Shown one piece after another: positions 1-9,852 of a stretch of DNA of 64,000 nt. The stretch lies in assembly GCF_000211815.1 (NCBI RefSeq), contig NZ_GL890840.1, forward strand, positions 77,428 through 141,427, given 5' to 3'. Every line of letters starts with the position of its first letter. Position 1 is the first letter of the stretch. Under the pieces are notes generated by a model. The model did no database searches and had not been told where the DNA came from. It saw nothing but the letters and a program-made list of their open reading frames with translations. This DNA is from Moorena producens 3L (lineage in GTDB: Bacteria; Cyanobacteriota; Cyanobacteriia; Cyanobacteriales; Coleofasciculaceae). The position numbers and the translations under genes were made by a program.

Positions 1-2
1 GA

Positions 3-1724
3 ACTGGGAGGCTTTTAGAATTAATTGCTAAACTAGCACCCTCGACACGAGATAAAGACCCTTACCCTGCTTTTATTTTGACTAAAGTTCCTCAAGATGA
101 AACAGCTGAAAATTTAATTATCGAATCAGAACAAACACTTTTAGAAGCCATTAAAACCTTGCTAGGGGAAGATAGTGAACCAATTAGAATTACCACCCCA
201 TTTACTGAAAGGTTACAAATTTTGTCTAATTCTTGGCAAGAGGTTTGGCAGCACTTGGGAACTTCTCAATTGATTGATTTACTACATCCTTTATTAGAAT
301 GGCTGCCTGATAATTTAAATAAATCCAATCCACCAGATGAACCTTTAAGTTTATTAAAGTCTCAAAGAGAAAGCTTGAGAGATATAGCCGAAAAAATGAT
401 TTATGCAGAGCATGCTGAAACTGAAGATTTTCTAGTTACTGAATCTTTGGCAAATTTAGCTAATAATTATCGAAACCAGATTCCAATCACTGTCGTTATT
501 GGAGCCAAGGGTTCGGGTAAAACTTATACGTTTATGCAAATTATACGCAGAAAAGAATGGCAAAAATTTGGAGAAGATGTAGGAGTAAGTAATGTAGATA
601 GCACAGCCTTTATAGCACCAATTATCGCTTCAACTAATCTCAATAATAAAGCAAAAGAAATAGTAGATGACGTCCGGAAATATTGTGCTGAACAGATAGG
701 GTTGACACCTCCCGTCAATGACAGTGAGATTAAAGACTATATTCGAGAAGGATGTCAACAGAATTTACATGAAGGTCAATGGCGCGATCGCTGGTTGGAT
801 GTCATTGCCAAGAGTCTAGGTATGACAGGTAAAGGTCGCGATTTACCTAAGTATCTAGCTGATAATAAACAAAAAATAGTAGCTGTAATTGACGGCTTGG
901 AGGACTTATTTCAAGAATTTGCTCAGGATAAAGCTCAACAAACTGCTTTACGAGCGTTATTGCAAGATGTCCCTCAATGGCTGGAACAACAACCCTTTCG
1001 TGGTTTAGGAATTATTATTTTTGTCAGACAAGATATTTTCAAGGCTTCTGTCCGTCAAAATTCCGGTCAAATGATGTATCGCTATCAGCCTTATGGGTTA
1101 AGGTGGAATGAAGAAAGCGTATTGAGATTAGTTGCTTGGGTTGCCAATAAAGCTAAGATTTGGTTAAACTTAAATCCAGACGAGCTTCAAGATATGAATG
1201 AAGCAGAACTTACGGAAAGTCTAAGACCCTTGTGGGGCAAAAACCTAGGAAACGATCGCTCTAGACAAGCACGTTCTGCTCCGTTTGTCATTGCCGCATT
1301 ATCTGACTACAATGGACAAATTCAGTCTAGGGATGTCGTGCGTTTTCTTAAAATTGCGGCAGGACAATCCATTGATGATGATTATTGGCAAGACCGAATT
1401 CTAGTTCCCAAAGCAATTCGAGGTTGTTTGGATGAATGCAGCCAAGAAAAAATTACAGAAATAGAGCTAGAAAATGAACCGTTAAAAAGAGTATTTAATA
1501 AATTACGTCAATTATCAGCAGATAATAAAAAAAACCCTTTTCAACTAGAAAATATTGGCTTATCTCCAGAAGACATTAGCCTCCTTAAAGAAAATGGAGT
1601 CATTATCGCTGACGGCGATAAGTATTACGTTTCAGAAATCTTTCGTTTAGGATTAGGGTTTTCCCAAAATGTTGGCAGACCAAAAATTATGGCTTTAGCT
1701 CGTCGAGCTGGACAAGGAATCTAG
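3..1724 (+). CDS. P-loop ATPase, 5' truncated by window edge
   Basis: The reading frame is open from the first bases of the window, so the gene starts upstream; the TTG at 78 is only an internal codon. A Walker A motif (GAKGSGKT) lies at about nt 503-526, and a Walker B-like stretch (IVAVIDGLEDLF) at about nt 876-912, with a long alpha-helical region between and after. The part before the Walker A motif ends a separate domain, which reads like the C-terminus of a ParA/MinD-type ATPase (LITKVP-like segment), so the whole protein may be a two-ATPase fusion. That fusion is inferred, not seen. Substrate and partners are unknown; large STAND-like or conflict-system ATPases are one possibility. Codon use is AT-richer than the neighbouring housekeeping genes. 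The stop is TAG at 1722-1724. Confidence 0.7.
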   Translation, partial: TGRLLELIAKLAPSTRDKDPYPAFILTKVPQDETAENLIIESEQTLLEAIKTLLGEDSEPIRITTPFTERLQILSNSWQEVWQHLGTSQLIDLLHPLLEWLPDNLNKSNPPDEPLSLLKSQRESLRDIAEKMIYAEHAETEDFLVTESLANLANNYRNQIPITVVIGAKGSGKTYTFMQIIRRKEWQKFGEDVGVSNVDSTAFIAPIIASTNLNNKAKEIVDDVRKYCAEQIGLTPPVNDSEIKDYIREGCQQNLHEGQWRDRWLDVIAKSLGMTGKGRDLPKYLADNKQKIVAVIDGLEDLFQEFAQDKAQQTALRALLQDVPQWLEQQPFRGLGIIIFVRQDIFKASVRQNSGQMMYRYQPYGLRWNEESVLRLVAWVANKAKIWLNLNPDELQDMNEAELTESLRPLWGKNLGNDRSRQARSAPFVIAALSDYNGQIQSRDVVRFLKIAAGQSIDDDYWQDRILVPKAIRGCLDECSQEKITEIELENEPLKRVFNKLRQLSADNKKNPFQLENIGLSPEDISLLKENGVIIADGDKYYVSEIFRLGLGFSQNVGRPKIMALARRAGQGI

Positions 1725-1927
1725 ATGATGCTTATTAAGGGATTATTTACCGCTCCCCTCCTTAAAAGAAGGTGATTGAAACGGTTAAGGGAGCAGGGCT
1801 GTTTCAAAATTCAATAAATTAGAGCGAGAGAGGGGAATAGGTTAAACGCATTGGTTCAATAAACTATGAACCCTAACGAATAAACACTCTTCCCCAGACT
1901 CTTGCTTTACGAACTAGGCTCTCACAA

Positions 1928-2941
1928 CTAATTCGACCATTTTTGGGCAACTAACTCAGCCAAATCTACAACCCGCTGAGAGTAACCCCACTCATTGTCA
2001 TACCAGGCAACAACCTTAACCATATCGCCACCCATGACCATAGTTAAGCTAGAATCCACAATTGAGGAAGCATCATGACCCCTGTAATCACAGGAAACAA
2101 GAGGTTCGTCGCCGTAAGCCAAAATTCCCTTGAGTGGGCCTTCAGCTGCTTCTTTGAGCACTTGATTGACCTGCTCAGCAATGGTACTTTTCTCCACTTG
2201 AACCACCAAGTCAACGATAGACACATTAGGAGTTGGCACCCGCAGAGCAATACCATTGAGTTTCCCTTTCAGTTCAGGAATCACTAGGGCTACCGCTTTG
2301 GCCGCACCAGTAGAGGTAGGGACAATGTTGAGCGCTGCTGCCCGAGCCCGACGTACATCCCGGTGGCTCGCATCAAGAAGCCGCTGGTCCCCCGTGTAGC
2401 TGTGGGTTGTGGTCATTGTCCCTTTGATAATGCCAAACTGCTCATGCAGTACTTTGGCAAAGGGAGCTAGACAGTTGGTAGTACAGCTAGCATTGCTAAT
2501 CACGTTATTTCCTTCGTCGGTGTAGTCTTCGTGATTAACACCCATGACATAGGTGGGGACGTCGCCTTGGCCAGGAGCAGTGATTAGCACTTTCTTAGCA
2601 CCAGCAGCTATATGCTTGCCAGCTCCATCCTGATCTCGGAAGACACCAGTGGCTTCGATAACTAGGTCAACACCCCAAGAGTCCCAGGGCAAGTTCAAGG
2701 GGTTCCGGTCGGATACACACTTGACAGTTTTTCCATTAGCTGTGATGGAATTTTGATCACAACTGATATCTGCATCAAGTTTGCCCAGCATTGAGTCGTA
2801 TTTGAGCAGATGGGCATTTGTCTTGGGATCAGAGGTATCATTGATTCCCACTATCTCTAACTGGCTATTCTCCCGAGTCAGCCAGCATCTCATAAAGTTG
2901 CGTCCGATGCGTCCAAAACCATTGATCGCTACTCTAATCAC
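1928..2941 (-). CDS. gap2: Glyceraldehyde-3-phosphate dehydrogenase, Calvin-cycle type (Gap2)
   Basis: Cytosolic NAD(P)-dependent GAPDH. The Rossmann motif [10 protein letters not shown] is at the N-terminus and the catalytic Cys is in [12 protein letters not shown]; substrate-binding TSTGAA and WYDNEWGYS follow. In cyanobacteria the Gap2 type runs the reductive, Calvin-cycle direction and accepts NADPH; the INDTSDP segment after the nucleotide-binding beta strand fits that type. I choose the GTG at 2941, preceded by AGAGGG at a good distance, because it gives [10 protein letters not shown] and 337 residues, the usual family length. A longer TTG start (2965) would add eight residues not seen in the family. 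It is monocistronic, with the next gene (murC) divergent. Confidence 0.95.
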   Translation of the reverse strand: MIRVAINGFGRIGRNFMRCWLTRENSQLEIVGINDTSDPKTNAHLLKYDSMLGKLDADISCDQNSITANGKTVKCVSDRNPLNLPWDSWGVDLVIEATGVFRDQDGAGKHIAAGAKKVLITAPGQGDVPTYVMGVNHEDYTDEGNNVISNASCTTNCLAPFAKVLHEQFGIIKGTMTTTHSYTGDQRLLDASHRDVRRARAAALNIVPTSTGAAKAVALVIPELKGKLNGIALRVPTPNVSIVDLVVQVEKSTIAEQVNQVLKEAAEGPLKGILAYGDEPLVSCDYRGHDASSIVDSSLTMVMGGDMVKVVAWYDNEWGYSQRVVDLAELVAQKWSN

Positions 2942-3577
2942 TGCTTCTTGCCCTCTGTAATTCAAAGTAAATATTTTCTTAATGATTCTAATAATATCGC
3001 AAAGGTTGAAACAATTTGAAACTTTTACTGAATTAATGTGGTGTGATGTACTCGTTTTGAAGCCAGATGGGTATACTTATCTCCAAAGCTGGAGGTTTTG
3101 GGAGCAGAGTCTCCTCTGGGGATGGCACAGATCTGACAGATCTCAATATTGCCTCGGCAACCTGATTTTACTCACGCCATGTCTGAATGCAGTCGCTCCC
3201 AAAGCCCCTCTCCCCTAACCAGTCTCAACCGATTAGTTTGGTATGTAAGTCCTAACCCTCATGGTTGGGAGTCATACGGATAAACCCAAAAATCACCACT
3301 AGCTCTGTTCTAGTGCTATTTTATGGGTGTTTATGGGTCTTGGGACGTTTTTCCGGATTGAGAACTCTTGTTGACGTGTAATATATACGACAATCTAGGT
3401 ACTCAAAAATCAGTTATGTAACAGTTACGTTATCAAACTTAAGGTATTATTCCCCGGTTTGACAGTACAGATGTACTTATTTACCAAAAATTATTCCTGG
3501 ATATGTATTTTTCCTGATATGATAGCGCGTGTTATTGGCAAATTAGGCGTGTGCGGTGTGGTGTGTAAGGAGTTAAA
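2942..3577. other. Intergenic region between gap2 and murC
   Basis: This divergent spacer of about 640 bases must carry the promoters of gap2 and murC. I see no convincing gene: the short frames have no family resemblance. A good ribosome-binding site (AAGGAG) lies just before the murC ATG at 3578. Nothing else stands out. Confidence 0.5.
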
Positions 3578-5125
3578 ATGCCAAAGACTGTTGATTTCAG
3601 TAATAAACCATTTCATTTCATTGGTATTGGCGGAATTGGGATGTCAGCTCTTGCCTACATCCTAGCCAAACGCCAATTCCGAGTATCTGGCTCAGATACT
3701 CGGACAACCCATATCACGCAACGTTTGCAAGCAGTAGGTGCTCAGATCTTCAGACAGCAGTGTGCTGCCAACTTAGAATTTTTCCAATCCAGGAACGCAC
3801 CAGCTTGTGAGGACGTAGCAGCTAAAACGGTTAGCACGAGTTTGAACCCAAAGGCGCTCACAGAAATATCACAATCAAGTCCGACTATATCTGTAGCTGA
3901 CCCCTGTTTAGGATTGCCTCAAGTTATCTGTTCCACAGCAATTAACCCATTAAACTCTGAGTATCAGGCAGCTTTAAAGCTAGGTTGCCCGATTTTCCAT
4001 CGCTCAGATTTACTAGCGGCGTTGATTGAAGACTATTACAGTATAGCAGTCGCTGGGACTCATGGGAAAACTACAACCAGTAGTTTGATCGGTTATCTAC
4101 TGTGGCAAGCGGGTTGTGACCCCACCATGATTATCGGTGGTGAGGTGGATGCTATCGGTGGTAATGCCAGGCTGGGAAATGGACCATTACTGGTTGCTGA
4201 GGCTGATGAATCCGATGGTTCATTGGTTAAGCTCTCCGCCGAGATTGGTGTAGTAACCAATATTGAGCTGGATCATCCAGACCATTACCAGAAGTTAGAG
4301 GAGGTTGTTGAAATATTCCAGACGTTCGCGAAGCGCTGTAAAAATTTAGTGGGATGTATTGATTGCGAGACAGTGCGATCGCAACTAAAACCGAATATCA
4401 GCTATAGTCTACGGCGGGATATGGGGGCAGACTATAGCGTTGATGATGTAACTTATGAAGCTAATGGCACTACCGCCAGAGTTTGGGAGGGCAATCAGGT
4501 TTTAGGTCGGTTGGAGCTGAAATTGCTGGGCAAACATAATCTCAGCAATGCCCTAGCCGCAGTAGCAGTAGCACGAAATTTGGGGTTAGAGTTTGAGGCA
4601 ATTGCCTCCGGGATCGCTAGCTTTGAGGGAGCAAAACGCCGATTTGAGCTGCGGGGCAAGTGCAATGATATTAGTTTTGTGGATGACTATGCTCACCACC
4701 CCAGTGAAATTCAGGCAACCCTAGCTGCCGCAAGAATTCAGGTCAACGCTGACCAGCGAATAATTGCAATTTTCCAACCTCACCGATATAGTCGTACCCT
4801 GAGGTTTCTCCCCGAGTTTAGTGTTTCCTTTAGTAACGCTGACTTGGTGGTTATCAGTGATATCTACAGTGCTGGGGAACCAGATTTAGGAGAAATTAGT
4901 GGGGAAAACCTTTATCAGGCGATCGCATCTAACCATAAGGATGTGCATTACCAACCAACTCTCGAATCAGTGGTAGAGTTTCTCAACCAAATTCTCTATC
5001 CTGGGGACTTAGCCCTATTCTTGGGAGCCGGTAATCTGAATCAGATTATTCCTAAGGTTATGGGGTTTTACCAACAGCCTGACAATGGCTTAGTTAAGCA
5101 AGATTTAGCCCCAAAGCATCAATAA
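3578..5125 (+). CDS. murC: UDP-N-acetylmuramate--L-alanine ligase
   Basis: ATP-dependent cytoplasmic ligase adding L-Ala to UDP-MurNAc, the first step of the peptidoglycan stem peptide. The N-terminal Rossmann-like motif HFIGIGGIGMSALA (residues ~10-24) and the ATP loop GTHGKTTTSSLIG (~170) are clear, as are the Mur-ligase centre (EADESDGS, NIELDHPDHY) and C-terminal domain (DDYAHHPSEI, FQPHRYSRT). At 515 residues it is longer than most MurC; the excess is an insertion of roughly 45-50 residues at ~70-115, between the NL of the first domain and the ICSTAI strand. The start has AAGGAG at proper spacing. murB follows 206 bases downstream, as in many cyanobacteria. Confidence 0.96.
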   Translation: MPKTVDFSNKPFHFIGIGGIGMSALAYILAKRQFRVSGSDTRTTHITQRLQAVGAQIFRQQCAANLEFFQSRNAPACEDVAAKTVSTSLNPKALTEISQSSPTISVADPCLGLPQVICSTAINPLNSEYQAALKLGCPIFHRSDLLAALIEDYYSIAVAGTHGKTTTSSLIGYLLWQAGCDPTMIIGGEVDAIGGNARLGNGPLLVAEADESDGSLVKLSAEIGVVTNIELDHPDHYQKLEEVVEIFQTFAKRCKNLVGCIDCETVRSQLKPNISYSLRRDMGADYSVDDVTYEANGTTARVWEGNQVLGRLELKLLGKHNLSNALAAVAVARNLGLEFEAIASGIASFEGAKRRFELRGKCNDISFVDDYAHHPSEIQATLAAARIQVNADQRIIAIFQPHRYSRTLRFLPEFSVSFSNADLVVISDIYSAGEPDLGEISGENLYQAIASNHKDVHYQPTLESVVEFLNQILYPGDLALFLGAGNLNQIIPKVMGFYQQPDNGLVKQDLAPKHQ

Positions 5126-5331
5126 TTGTCAATCAAGCTAGGGAATCGTAACTATAGACCTACCTCAGAAGGTCAGTATGATCTCAAGCCTCTACTATAC
5201 TCGTGAATCAACTTTCCACGAACTCCTCTGGGTACTCTACCCCCTAGCAATTCTAGCCAATGTGACTGCCAAAAACCGATCGGCATTATTTTCATTGTGT
5301 GTAGATCCGACTCTCTACCCTGATTTTCCTG

Positions 5332-6312
5332 ATGATAACTAGCGTGCTAACCCAGAAAAAAACTCCTTCCCAGTTACAGTTGTATATTCCAGGAACCAAT
5401 TGTCCACTTCAGTCCCAGGTATCCTTAGCCAAACTCACCTCATTTCGTGTGGGAGGTCCCGCTCAGTGGTACGTCGCCCCTCGGAGCCTAGAAGACCTAC
5501 AAGCTAGTTTCCAGTGGGCTCACTACCAAAAATTACCCCTAACCCTGTTAGGGGCGGGTTCCAACCTTCTAGTCAGCGATATCGGTTTGCCGGGTTTGGT
5601 AATTTGTACTCGCTATCTGCGCCATACTCACTTTGATGCAGATACAGGGAGAATTACCGCCAGTGCTGGTGTACCGATTGCCCGTCTGGCATGGCAGGCT
5701 GCCAAACGAGGCTGGGAAGGGCTAGAGTGGGCTGTGGGCATACCTGGAACCGTTGGTGGTGCTGTGGTCATGAATGCTGGTGCCCACAAAAGTTCCACAG
5801 CTGATCTTCTGTTTCATACAGATGTTCTATCCCCTGATGGCTCAATGGCGCAACTCACTAGCCAAGACCTAGGCTTTAGCTATCGCACCTCAATCCTTCA
5901 AGGTAGCGATCGCATAGTCACCCAGGCCACATTTCAGTTAAAACCGGGTGCTGAACCAAAACAGGTGCGCTCACTGACATCGCAGCATTTGTCAAAACGA
6001 CATACTACCCAACCTTACCACCTACCTAGTTGTGGCAGTGTCTTCCGCAACCCTGACCCCTATGCTGCTGGTTGGCTAATTGAACAAATTGGTCTAAAAG
6101 GCTACCAAATTGGTGGTGCTAGAATAGCCGAACGCCATGCCAACTTTATACTTAACTGTGGTGATGCTAAGGCTAGCGATATCTTCCGCATGATCCACCA
6201 TATACAGGAGCAAGTAGAAAAGCACTGGTCACTGTGTTTAGAGCCAGAAGTGAGGATTTTAGGTGATTTTACCAAAAAACAGAAAAACATCAAGCCAGAG
6301 TTAGCCACTTAA
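5332..6312 (+). CDS. murB: UDP-N-acetylenolpyruvoylglucosamine reductase
   Basis: FAD-dependent enzyme that reduces UDP-GlcNAc-enolpyruvate to UDP-MurNAc with NADPH. Diagnostic parts are the FAD-binding TSFRVGGPAQWY and LGAGSNLLVSD, the GIPGTVGGAVVMNAGAH segment, the LGFSYRTSIL motif, the catalytic Ser region (LPSCGSVFRNP) and the C-terminal LEPEVRILG with the catalytic Glu. Length of 326 residues is normal for the family. It lies just after murC and probably forms a cell-wall precursor unit with it, though the 206-base gap allows a separate promoter. Confidence 0.95.
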   Translation: MITSVLTQKKTPSQLQLYIPGTNCPLQSQVSLAKLTSFRVGGPAQWYVAPRSLEDLQASFQWAHYQKLPLTLLGAGSNLLVSDIGLPGLVICTRYLRHTHFDADTGRITASAGVPIARLAWQAAKRGWEGLEWAVGIPGTVGGAVVMNAGAHKSSTADLLFHTDVLSPDGSMAQLTSQDLGFSYRTSILQGSDRIVTQATFQLKPGAEPKQVRSLTSQHLSKRHTTQPYHLPSCGSVFRNPDPYAAGWLIEQIGLKGYQIGGARIAERHANFILNCGDAKASDIFRMIHHIQEQVEKHWSLCLEPEVRILGDFTKKQKNIKPELAT

Positions 6313-7266
6313 TTCCCATACGTGGGCGGTGTTCGCGTAGCGTGGCCTACGGCCAAGAAGCTTACCGGGATTTATCCCGGCCATCGTGCTATAATGAAAG
6401 TACGAGTAAGGACAAGGTTGGTTGCTTTGATTTTTTGCGCTTTTCGGTTAAATTCCGGCCACTTAAGGGACGGGGAAATCCTACTCCTCAAGACACAGGC
6501 AAGTGATAGCAGCAAAAAGTAGCAATTTATCGCCCTAATTTGTGGGTACAACCACTCTGAAAGGTTTTTAAGTTAAAAGTAGCTCCACAGGTTGACTCTT
6601 TGTTGATCCGTTCGCGTAGCGTGGCCTACGGCCAGGGAAGTAAGGCGTTTTTGAGTGCGCCACAACAGTATAGTTTGGATTTTCGTCTAAATCTTACTGT
6701 AAGCAGTGTCGTTGAGCGTGGTTTCAACCCGAGTAACGACATCCGTTTAGAATCCACGTATTTCAATGCGTGGAGAACTCAATAGCAGTTGAAAGCCCTA
6801 TCTCTTTAGAGCAGGCATAAAAACCAGCGAGGGGATAAATCCCCTCCTATGGTTCCAGTAGATATACCAAAACCGATCATGTTGGAATCTCAGTTCAAAG
6901 CTGATGACCAACATGATCAATTTTTAGTTTATAGTTGTGCTTGGCTAAACTAGAAAAGAATGGCACTAAGTTAACTATATGGCTTCAGCCCATGTATGAA
7001 TAAGGAGACCGGGAATTTATTCCCCTATTTCCTATTGCTTTTAAGGCCAGGAAAGGTTAGTGGACAGTCAAATAGCATCACAATAGATACACGATAGATA
7101 CACAATAGATAAAGGTTAATCACCACAGGATTTCTAATGTCAGCGCACCCCTTGCCCATAGACTGGGCTTAGTGCCAACCTGGGCAGCGGTTAAAACCGC
7201 GCTTGACGTTTGTTTTTCCTGCCCGGTCATTAGACAGGGGATTTCTAAACTTAACTGGGATTTTTT
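6313..7266. repeat. Repeat-rich intergenic region
   Basis: About 950 bases without a supportable gene. It holds two copies (6331-6355 and 6610-6634) of the dispersed GTTCGCGTAGCGTGGCC repeat, and several small hairpins of the form CCGGGATTTATCCCGG (6363-6378), AGGGGATAAATCCCCT (near 6830) and GGGAATTTATTCCC (near 7013). Short repeated CACAATAGATA stretches lie near 7080-7110. The hairpins resemble decayed ends of IS200/IS605-type elements, but no transposase remains. Confidence 0.5.
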
Positions 7267-7620
7267 ATGACACAAGACAAAGGAAAAGGATTTGGTCTCG
7301 GTCTCGGCAAGATGAAAGAACTAGCCGAAGCGTTCAAAAAAGCTCAAGAAGTTCAAAAGGGTGCCAAAGAGCTCCAGGATCAGTTGGAGCAAATGGAAAT
7401 TGAGGGAACATCAGGGGAAGACGGTAAGGTGAAGGTGTTTCTCAGTGGCAATCAGGAACCCCTACGTGTAGAGATTTCTGAGGATGCTATCAATCAAGGA
7501 GCTGAGGCTTTATCTGAACTGGTGTTAGCAGCCATGAAAAATGCCTATGAGACCTCCACAGCCACTATGCGGGAGCGCATGGAAGAACTTACCAGTGGGT
7601 TAAATTTACCAGGTTTATAA
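7267..7620 (+). CDS. YbaB/EbfC family nucleoid-associated protein
   Basis: A 117-residue protein of the YbaB/EbfC family, small homodimeric DNA-binding proteins that coat the nucleoid and are often encoded near recR/dnaX or, in cyanobacteria, near murB. Seen in sequence: a Gly/Lys-rich start, an amphipathic helix ([22 protein letters not shown]...), then a beta-rich core ([17 protein letters not shown]) and the C-terminal helix [21 protein letters not shown], the usual fold order. The length is slightly above the bacterial ~105-110. It is the third gene of the murC-murB-ybaB row, but the 950-base repeat-rich spacer suggests its own promoter. Confidence 0.9.
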   Translation: MTQDKGKGFGLGLGKMKELAEAFKKAQEVQKGAKELQDQLEQMEIEGTSGEDGKVKVFLSGNQEPLRVEISEDAINQGAEALSELVLAAMKNAYETSTATMRERMEELTSGLNLPGL

Positions 7621-7732
7621 CTTCATCGGTCAATCCCCACTCGGGATTCCGTAGGAAAAAACTATAGGCATGAGGAAATTAATCATTTTAAATGGTTCCA
7701 AACCTCATGCCGAATATCCCATTAATACCTGA

Positions 7733-9124
7733 CTATTGATCAAGATTTGAGTAAAACGAAGCTACCTGTAGCTTTGGCAGTGAAGTAAGTCCATAATATA
7801 AGCTCTTAGCCACGTGTATATTGGCTGCTTCTGTCAAGTGAATGGCATCATGAAAGGCGAGTTCGGGAAAGTTTTGATAAATTGTGTACAAGTTGAGAAC
7901 CTTGATATTTTTGGGAAAGCCTTTCTCCAGTTGCTGACCCGCTACCACCAATTTGGGATAATTGGCTTGCACTTGTTTTTGGTAAACTTTTCCTAACTGC
8001 TGCAAAATTTCCTTCTCTGCTGGTTTGATCTTGTTGTTGCCACGACCAGTGATTTCTGGTTGGACAGCAACTAGTAAAGGAATTCCCTGTCCTGCGGTTA
8101 AACGCAGCATATGTCTGAGGTTATTTCGATAGCGCGTCAATCGACGTTCGAGTTCATCGGATTTCTGAGGAAGATACTTCTTCAGTGGCATAACGTCCCC
8201 CCTCATCACTAGAGACCGCTGACTCACTGATGGCTGAGGCTGCAAGACCCAGTATGTGATTGCTTTAGCGAGATAAGTTTTTGTAACTAAATGCTTCAAC
8301 TGCTGGGTGAGATAGGTCCAAAAATGCCCAGTCGCGTTTTCCAAGAAGGCTTCTGTGTTAGGAATATCTGTTAAATTTTGGTCACTGGGGGTCATCAAGT
8401 CTGTGTATCCACCCAACACTATTACTGCGTCTGGACTGTAAGGTAAAATCTTGAGAGCTAACTGAGCTAGTGCATTGCCAGAGGTATACCCTGGTACGGC
8501 GGCGTTGATTACACGATACTTACCATCTCGAATCTTTGGCGGCAGAGCAAGTGCTTGCTTTAATTCTGGTTCAGAAGGGGGTAAGGTCATCGGTCTGTAT
8601 TTCTGTGGGGAACGCCTTTGCTGTGTTATCCGTTGATTGAGACGAGCTTCTAAGTAGCTGGCTATGGTAACTTGATTATTGGCATTCCCTTGACCAAAAG
8701 CTGTCGAGCCACCTAACAAAAAAATCCGAATTTCATTTTTGGGTTTGACCAAGGGAACGGGGTCGTCGTCCCGGAAGCCCTGCTCATTAATGCGCCAAAA
8801 ATCGCTCTGTTGCTTCCCCAATAAACTGTAACCTACACCTAGATCCCGTTGGACAGCTAGATCACCAAGGTCTGGTAATCCATCATAAAGCTGCTGTGTC
8901 TGGTCAACGAACTTGGGACGGTAAACAGTGAAATCTCTGGGTGCCCCCTTGTAGGGAGCTATCTCATTAATTTTGCCGACCGCAGCCAGTAAGAAACGAG
9001 CCAACAATTCCACAATCATCAAACTTAGAACTATCCCTGCGAGCATCGTCAGTAGGTTAAACCGTCGGCGGCGCTTGCGGTAAAGGCTACGGCGCGACTT
9101 AAATATTAAATCTCTTCCTTGCAT
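7733..9124 (-). CDS. Membrane-anchored SGNH/GDSL-type hydrolase
   Basis: A 463-residue protein with a basic N-terminus (RSLYRKRRRRFN), one membrane segment at ~24-48 and a large domain presumably outside the membrane. The SGNH signatures are present: block I with the nucleophile in IFLLGGSTAFGQG, a block III-like AAVPGYTSGNALAQL followed by VIVLGGYTDLM, and the catalytic Asp/His pair in HDAIHLTEAAN. Family members deacylate or deacetylate lipids and polysaccharides; the substrate cannot be told here. It sits between ybaB (convergent) and a divergent low-Mr phosphatase gene. A role in envelope or exopolysaccharide modification is an inference from topology only. Confidence 0.8.
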   Translation of the reverse strand: MQGRDLIFKSRRSLYRKRRRRFNLLTMLAGIVLSLMIVELLARFLLAAVGKINEIAPYKGAPRDFTVYRPKFVDQTQQLYDGLPDLGDLAVQRDLGVGYSLLGKQQSDFWRINEQGFRDDDPVPLVKPKNEIRIFLLGGSTAFGQGNANNQVTIASYLEARLNQRITQQRRSPQKYRPMTLPPSEPELKQALALPPKIRDGKYRVINAAVPGYTSGNALAQLALKILPYSPDAVIVLGGYTDLMTPSDQNLTDIPNTEAFLENATGHFWTYLTQQLKHLVTKTYLAKAITYWVLQPQPSVSQRSLVMRGDVMPLKKYLPQKSDELERRLTRYRNNLRHMLRLTAGQGIPLLVAVQPEITGRGNNKIKPAEKEILQQLGKVYQKQVQANYPKLVVAGQQLEKGFPKNIKVLNLYTIYQNFPELAFHDAIHLTEAANIHVAKSLYYGLTSLPKLQVASFYSNLDQ

Positions 9125-9295
9125 AACCGTTAAATTAGGAGGTATCCCTTTATAAGTTGGTGTGTTTAAATCACTGCGTTGCTAGACATTGAACCATGAA
9201 GCGACATCGCACCACATAGGTTCAACTATCCCTAAGAGCAATTTCGTTGCTAAACTTAACACGGCGCAGCTCGTAGTTGACCAATTAATATACTC

Positions 9296-9784
9296 ATGCC
9301 CTCCTTACTCTTTGTCTGCCTTGGTAATATCTGCCGTTCTCCCTCAGCTGAGAACATCATGAATCACTTGATAGCACAAGCAAATCTTTCTGACCAAATT
9401 GTCTGCGATTCCGCTGGTACTTCCAGTTATCATATTGGTTCTCCCCCGGATCGGCGTATGACAGCAGCTGCCAAACGTCGGGGGATTATACTCCAGGGGA
9501 AAGCACGGCAGTTTAATCGGTCTGACTTGGAAGAATTTGACCTGATTTTGGCTATGGATCAGCAAAACTACGAAGATATTATCTCTCTTGATCCAGCTGG
9601 GAAGTATAAAGATAAAGTAAGGCTAATGTGTGATTTTGCCAGTCATCACACCGAGCGATCAGTCCCCGATCCATACTACGGTGGACCAGAGGGTTTTAAT
9701 AAGGTGATTGATTTACTGCTAGACGCTTGCGAAGGTCTGCTGGAACACGTTGTTGACAATTACACCAAGACTAGGCAAAACTAA
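9296..9784 (+). CDS. Low molecular weight protein-tyrosine phosphatase
   Basis: A 162-residue cytoplasmic phosphatase. The phosphate-binding loop is at the extreme N-terminus (VCLGNICRSPSAE, the CX5RS signature) and the general-acid loop at ~122 (VPDPYYGG). AMDQQNY and the central beta-alpha pattern match the LMW-PTP fold. In cyanobacteria such enzymes dephosphorylate tyrosine residues, including on phycobilisome or exopolysaccharide-export proteins; the target here is unknown. Arsenate reductases share the loop but not this DPYYGG arrangement. Confidence 0.92.
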   Translation: MPSLLFVCLGNICRSPSAENIMNHLIAQANLSDQIVCDSAGTSSYHIGSPPDRRMTAAAKRRGIILQGKARQFNRSDLEEFDLILAMDQQNYEDIISLDPAGKYKDKVRLMCDFASHHTERSVPDPYYGGPEGFNKVIDLLLDACEGLLEHVVDNYTKTRQN

Positions 9785-9852
9785 AAACTGCCAAGTACTA
9801 ATTGCCAATGGTGAACTTAGCTTTTTTGCCATTGGTGGTTAACTAGATTAAT

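Noticed and set aside
2982..3218. 78-codon plus-strand frame upstream of murC
   Set aside because: No ribosome-binding site, no recognisable family and a composition like noncoding DNA.
6600..6785. Short frame (VSSVVERGFNPSNDIRLES) after murB
   Set aside because: It begins inside a dispersed repeat and has no start signal; possibly an IS fragment, but not supportable as a gene.
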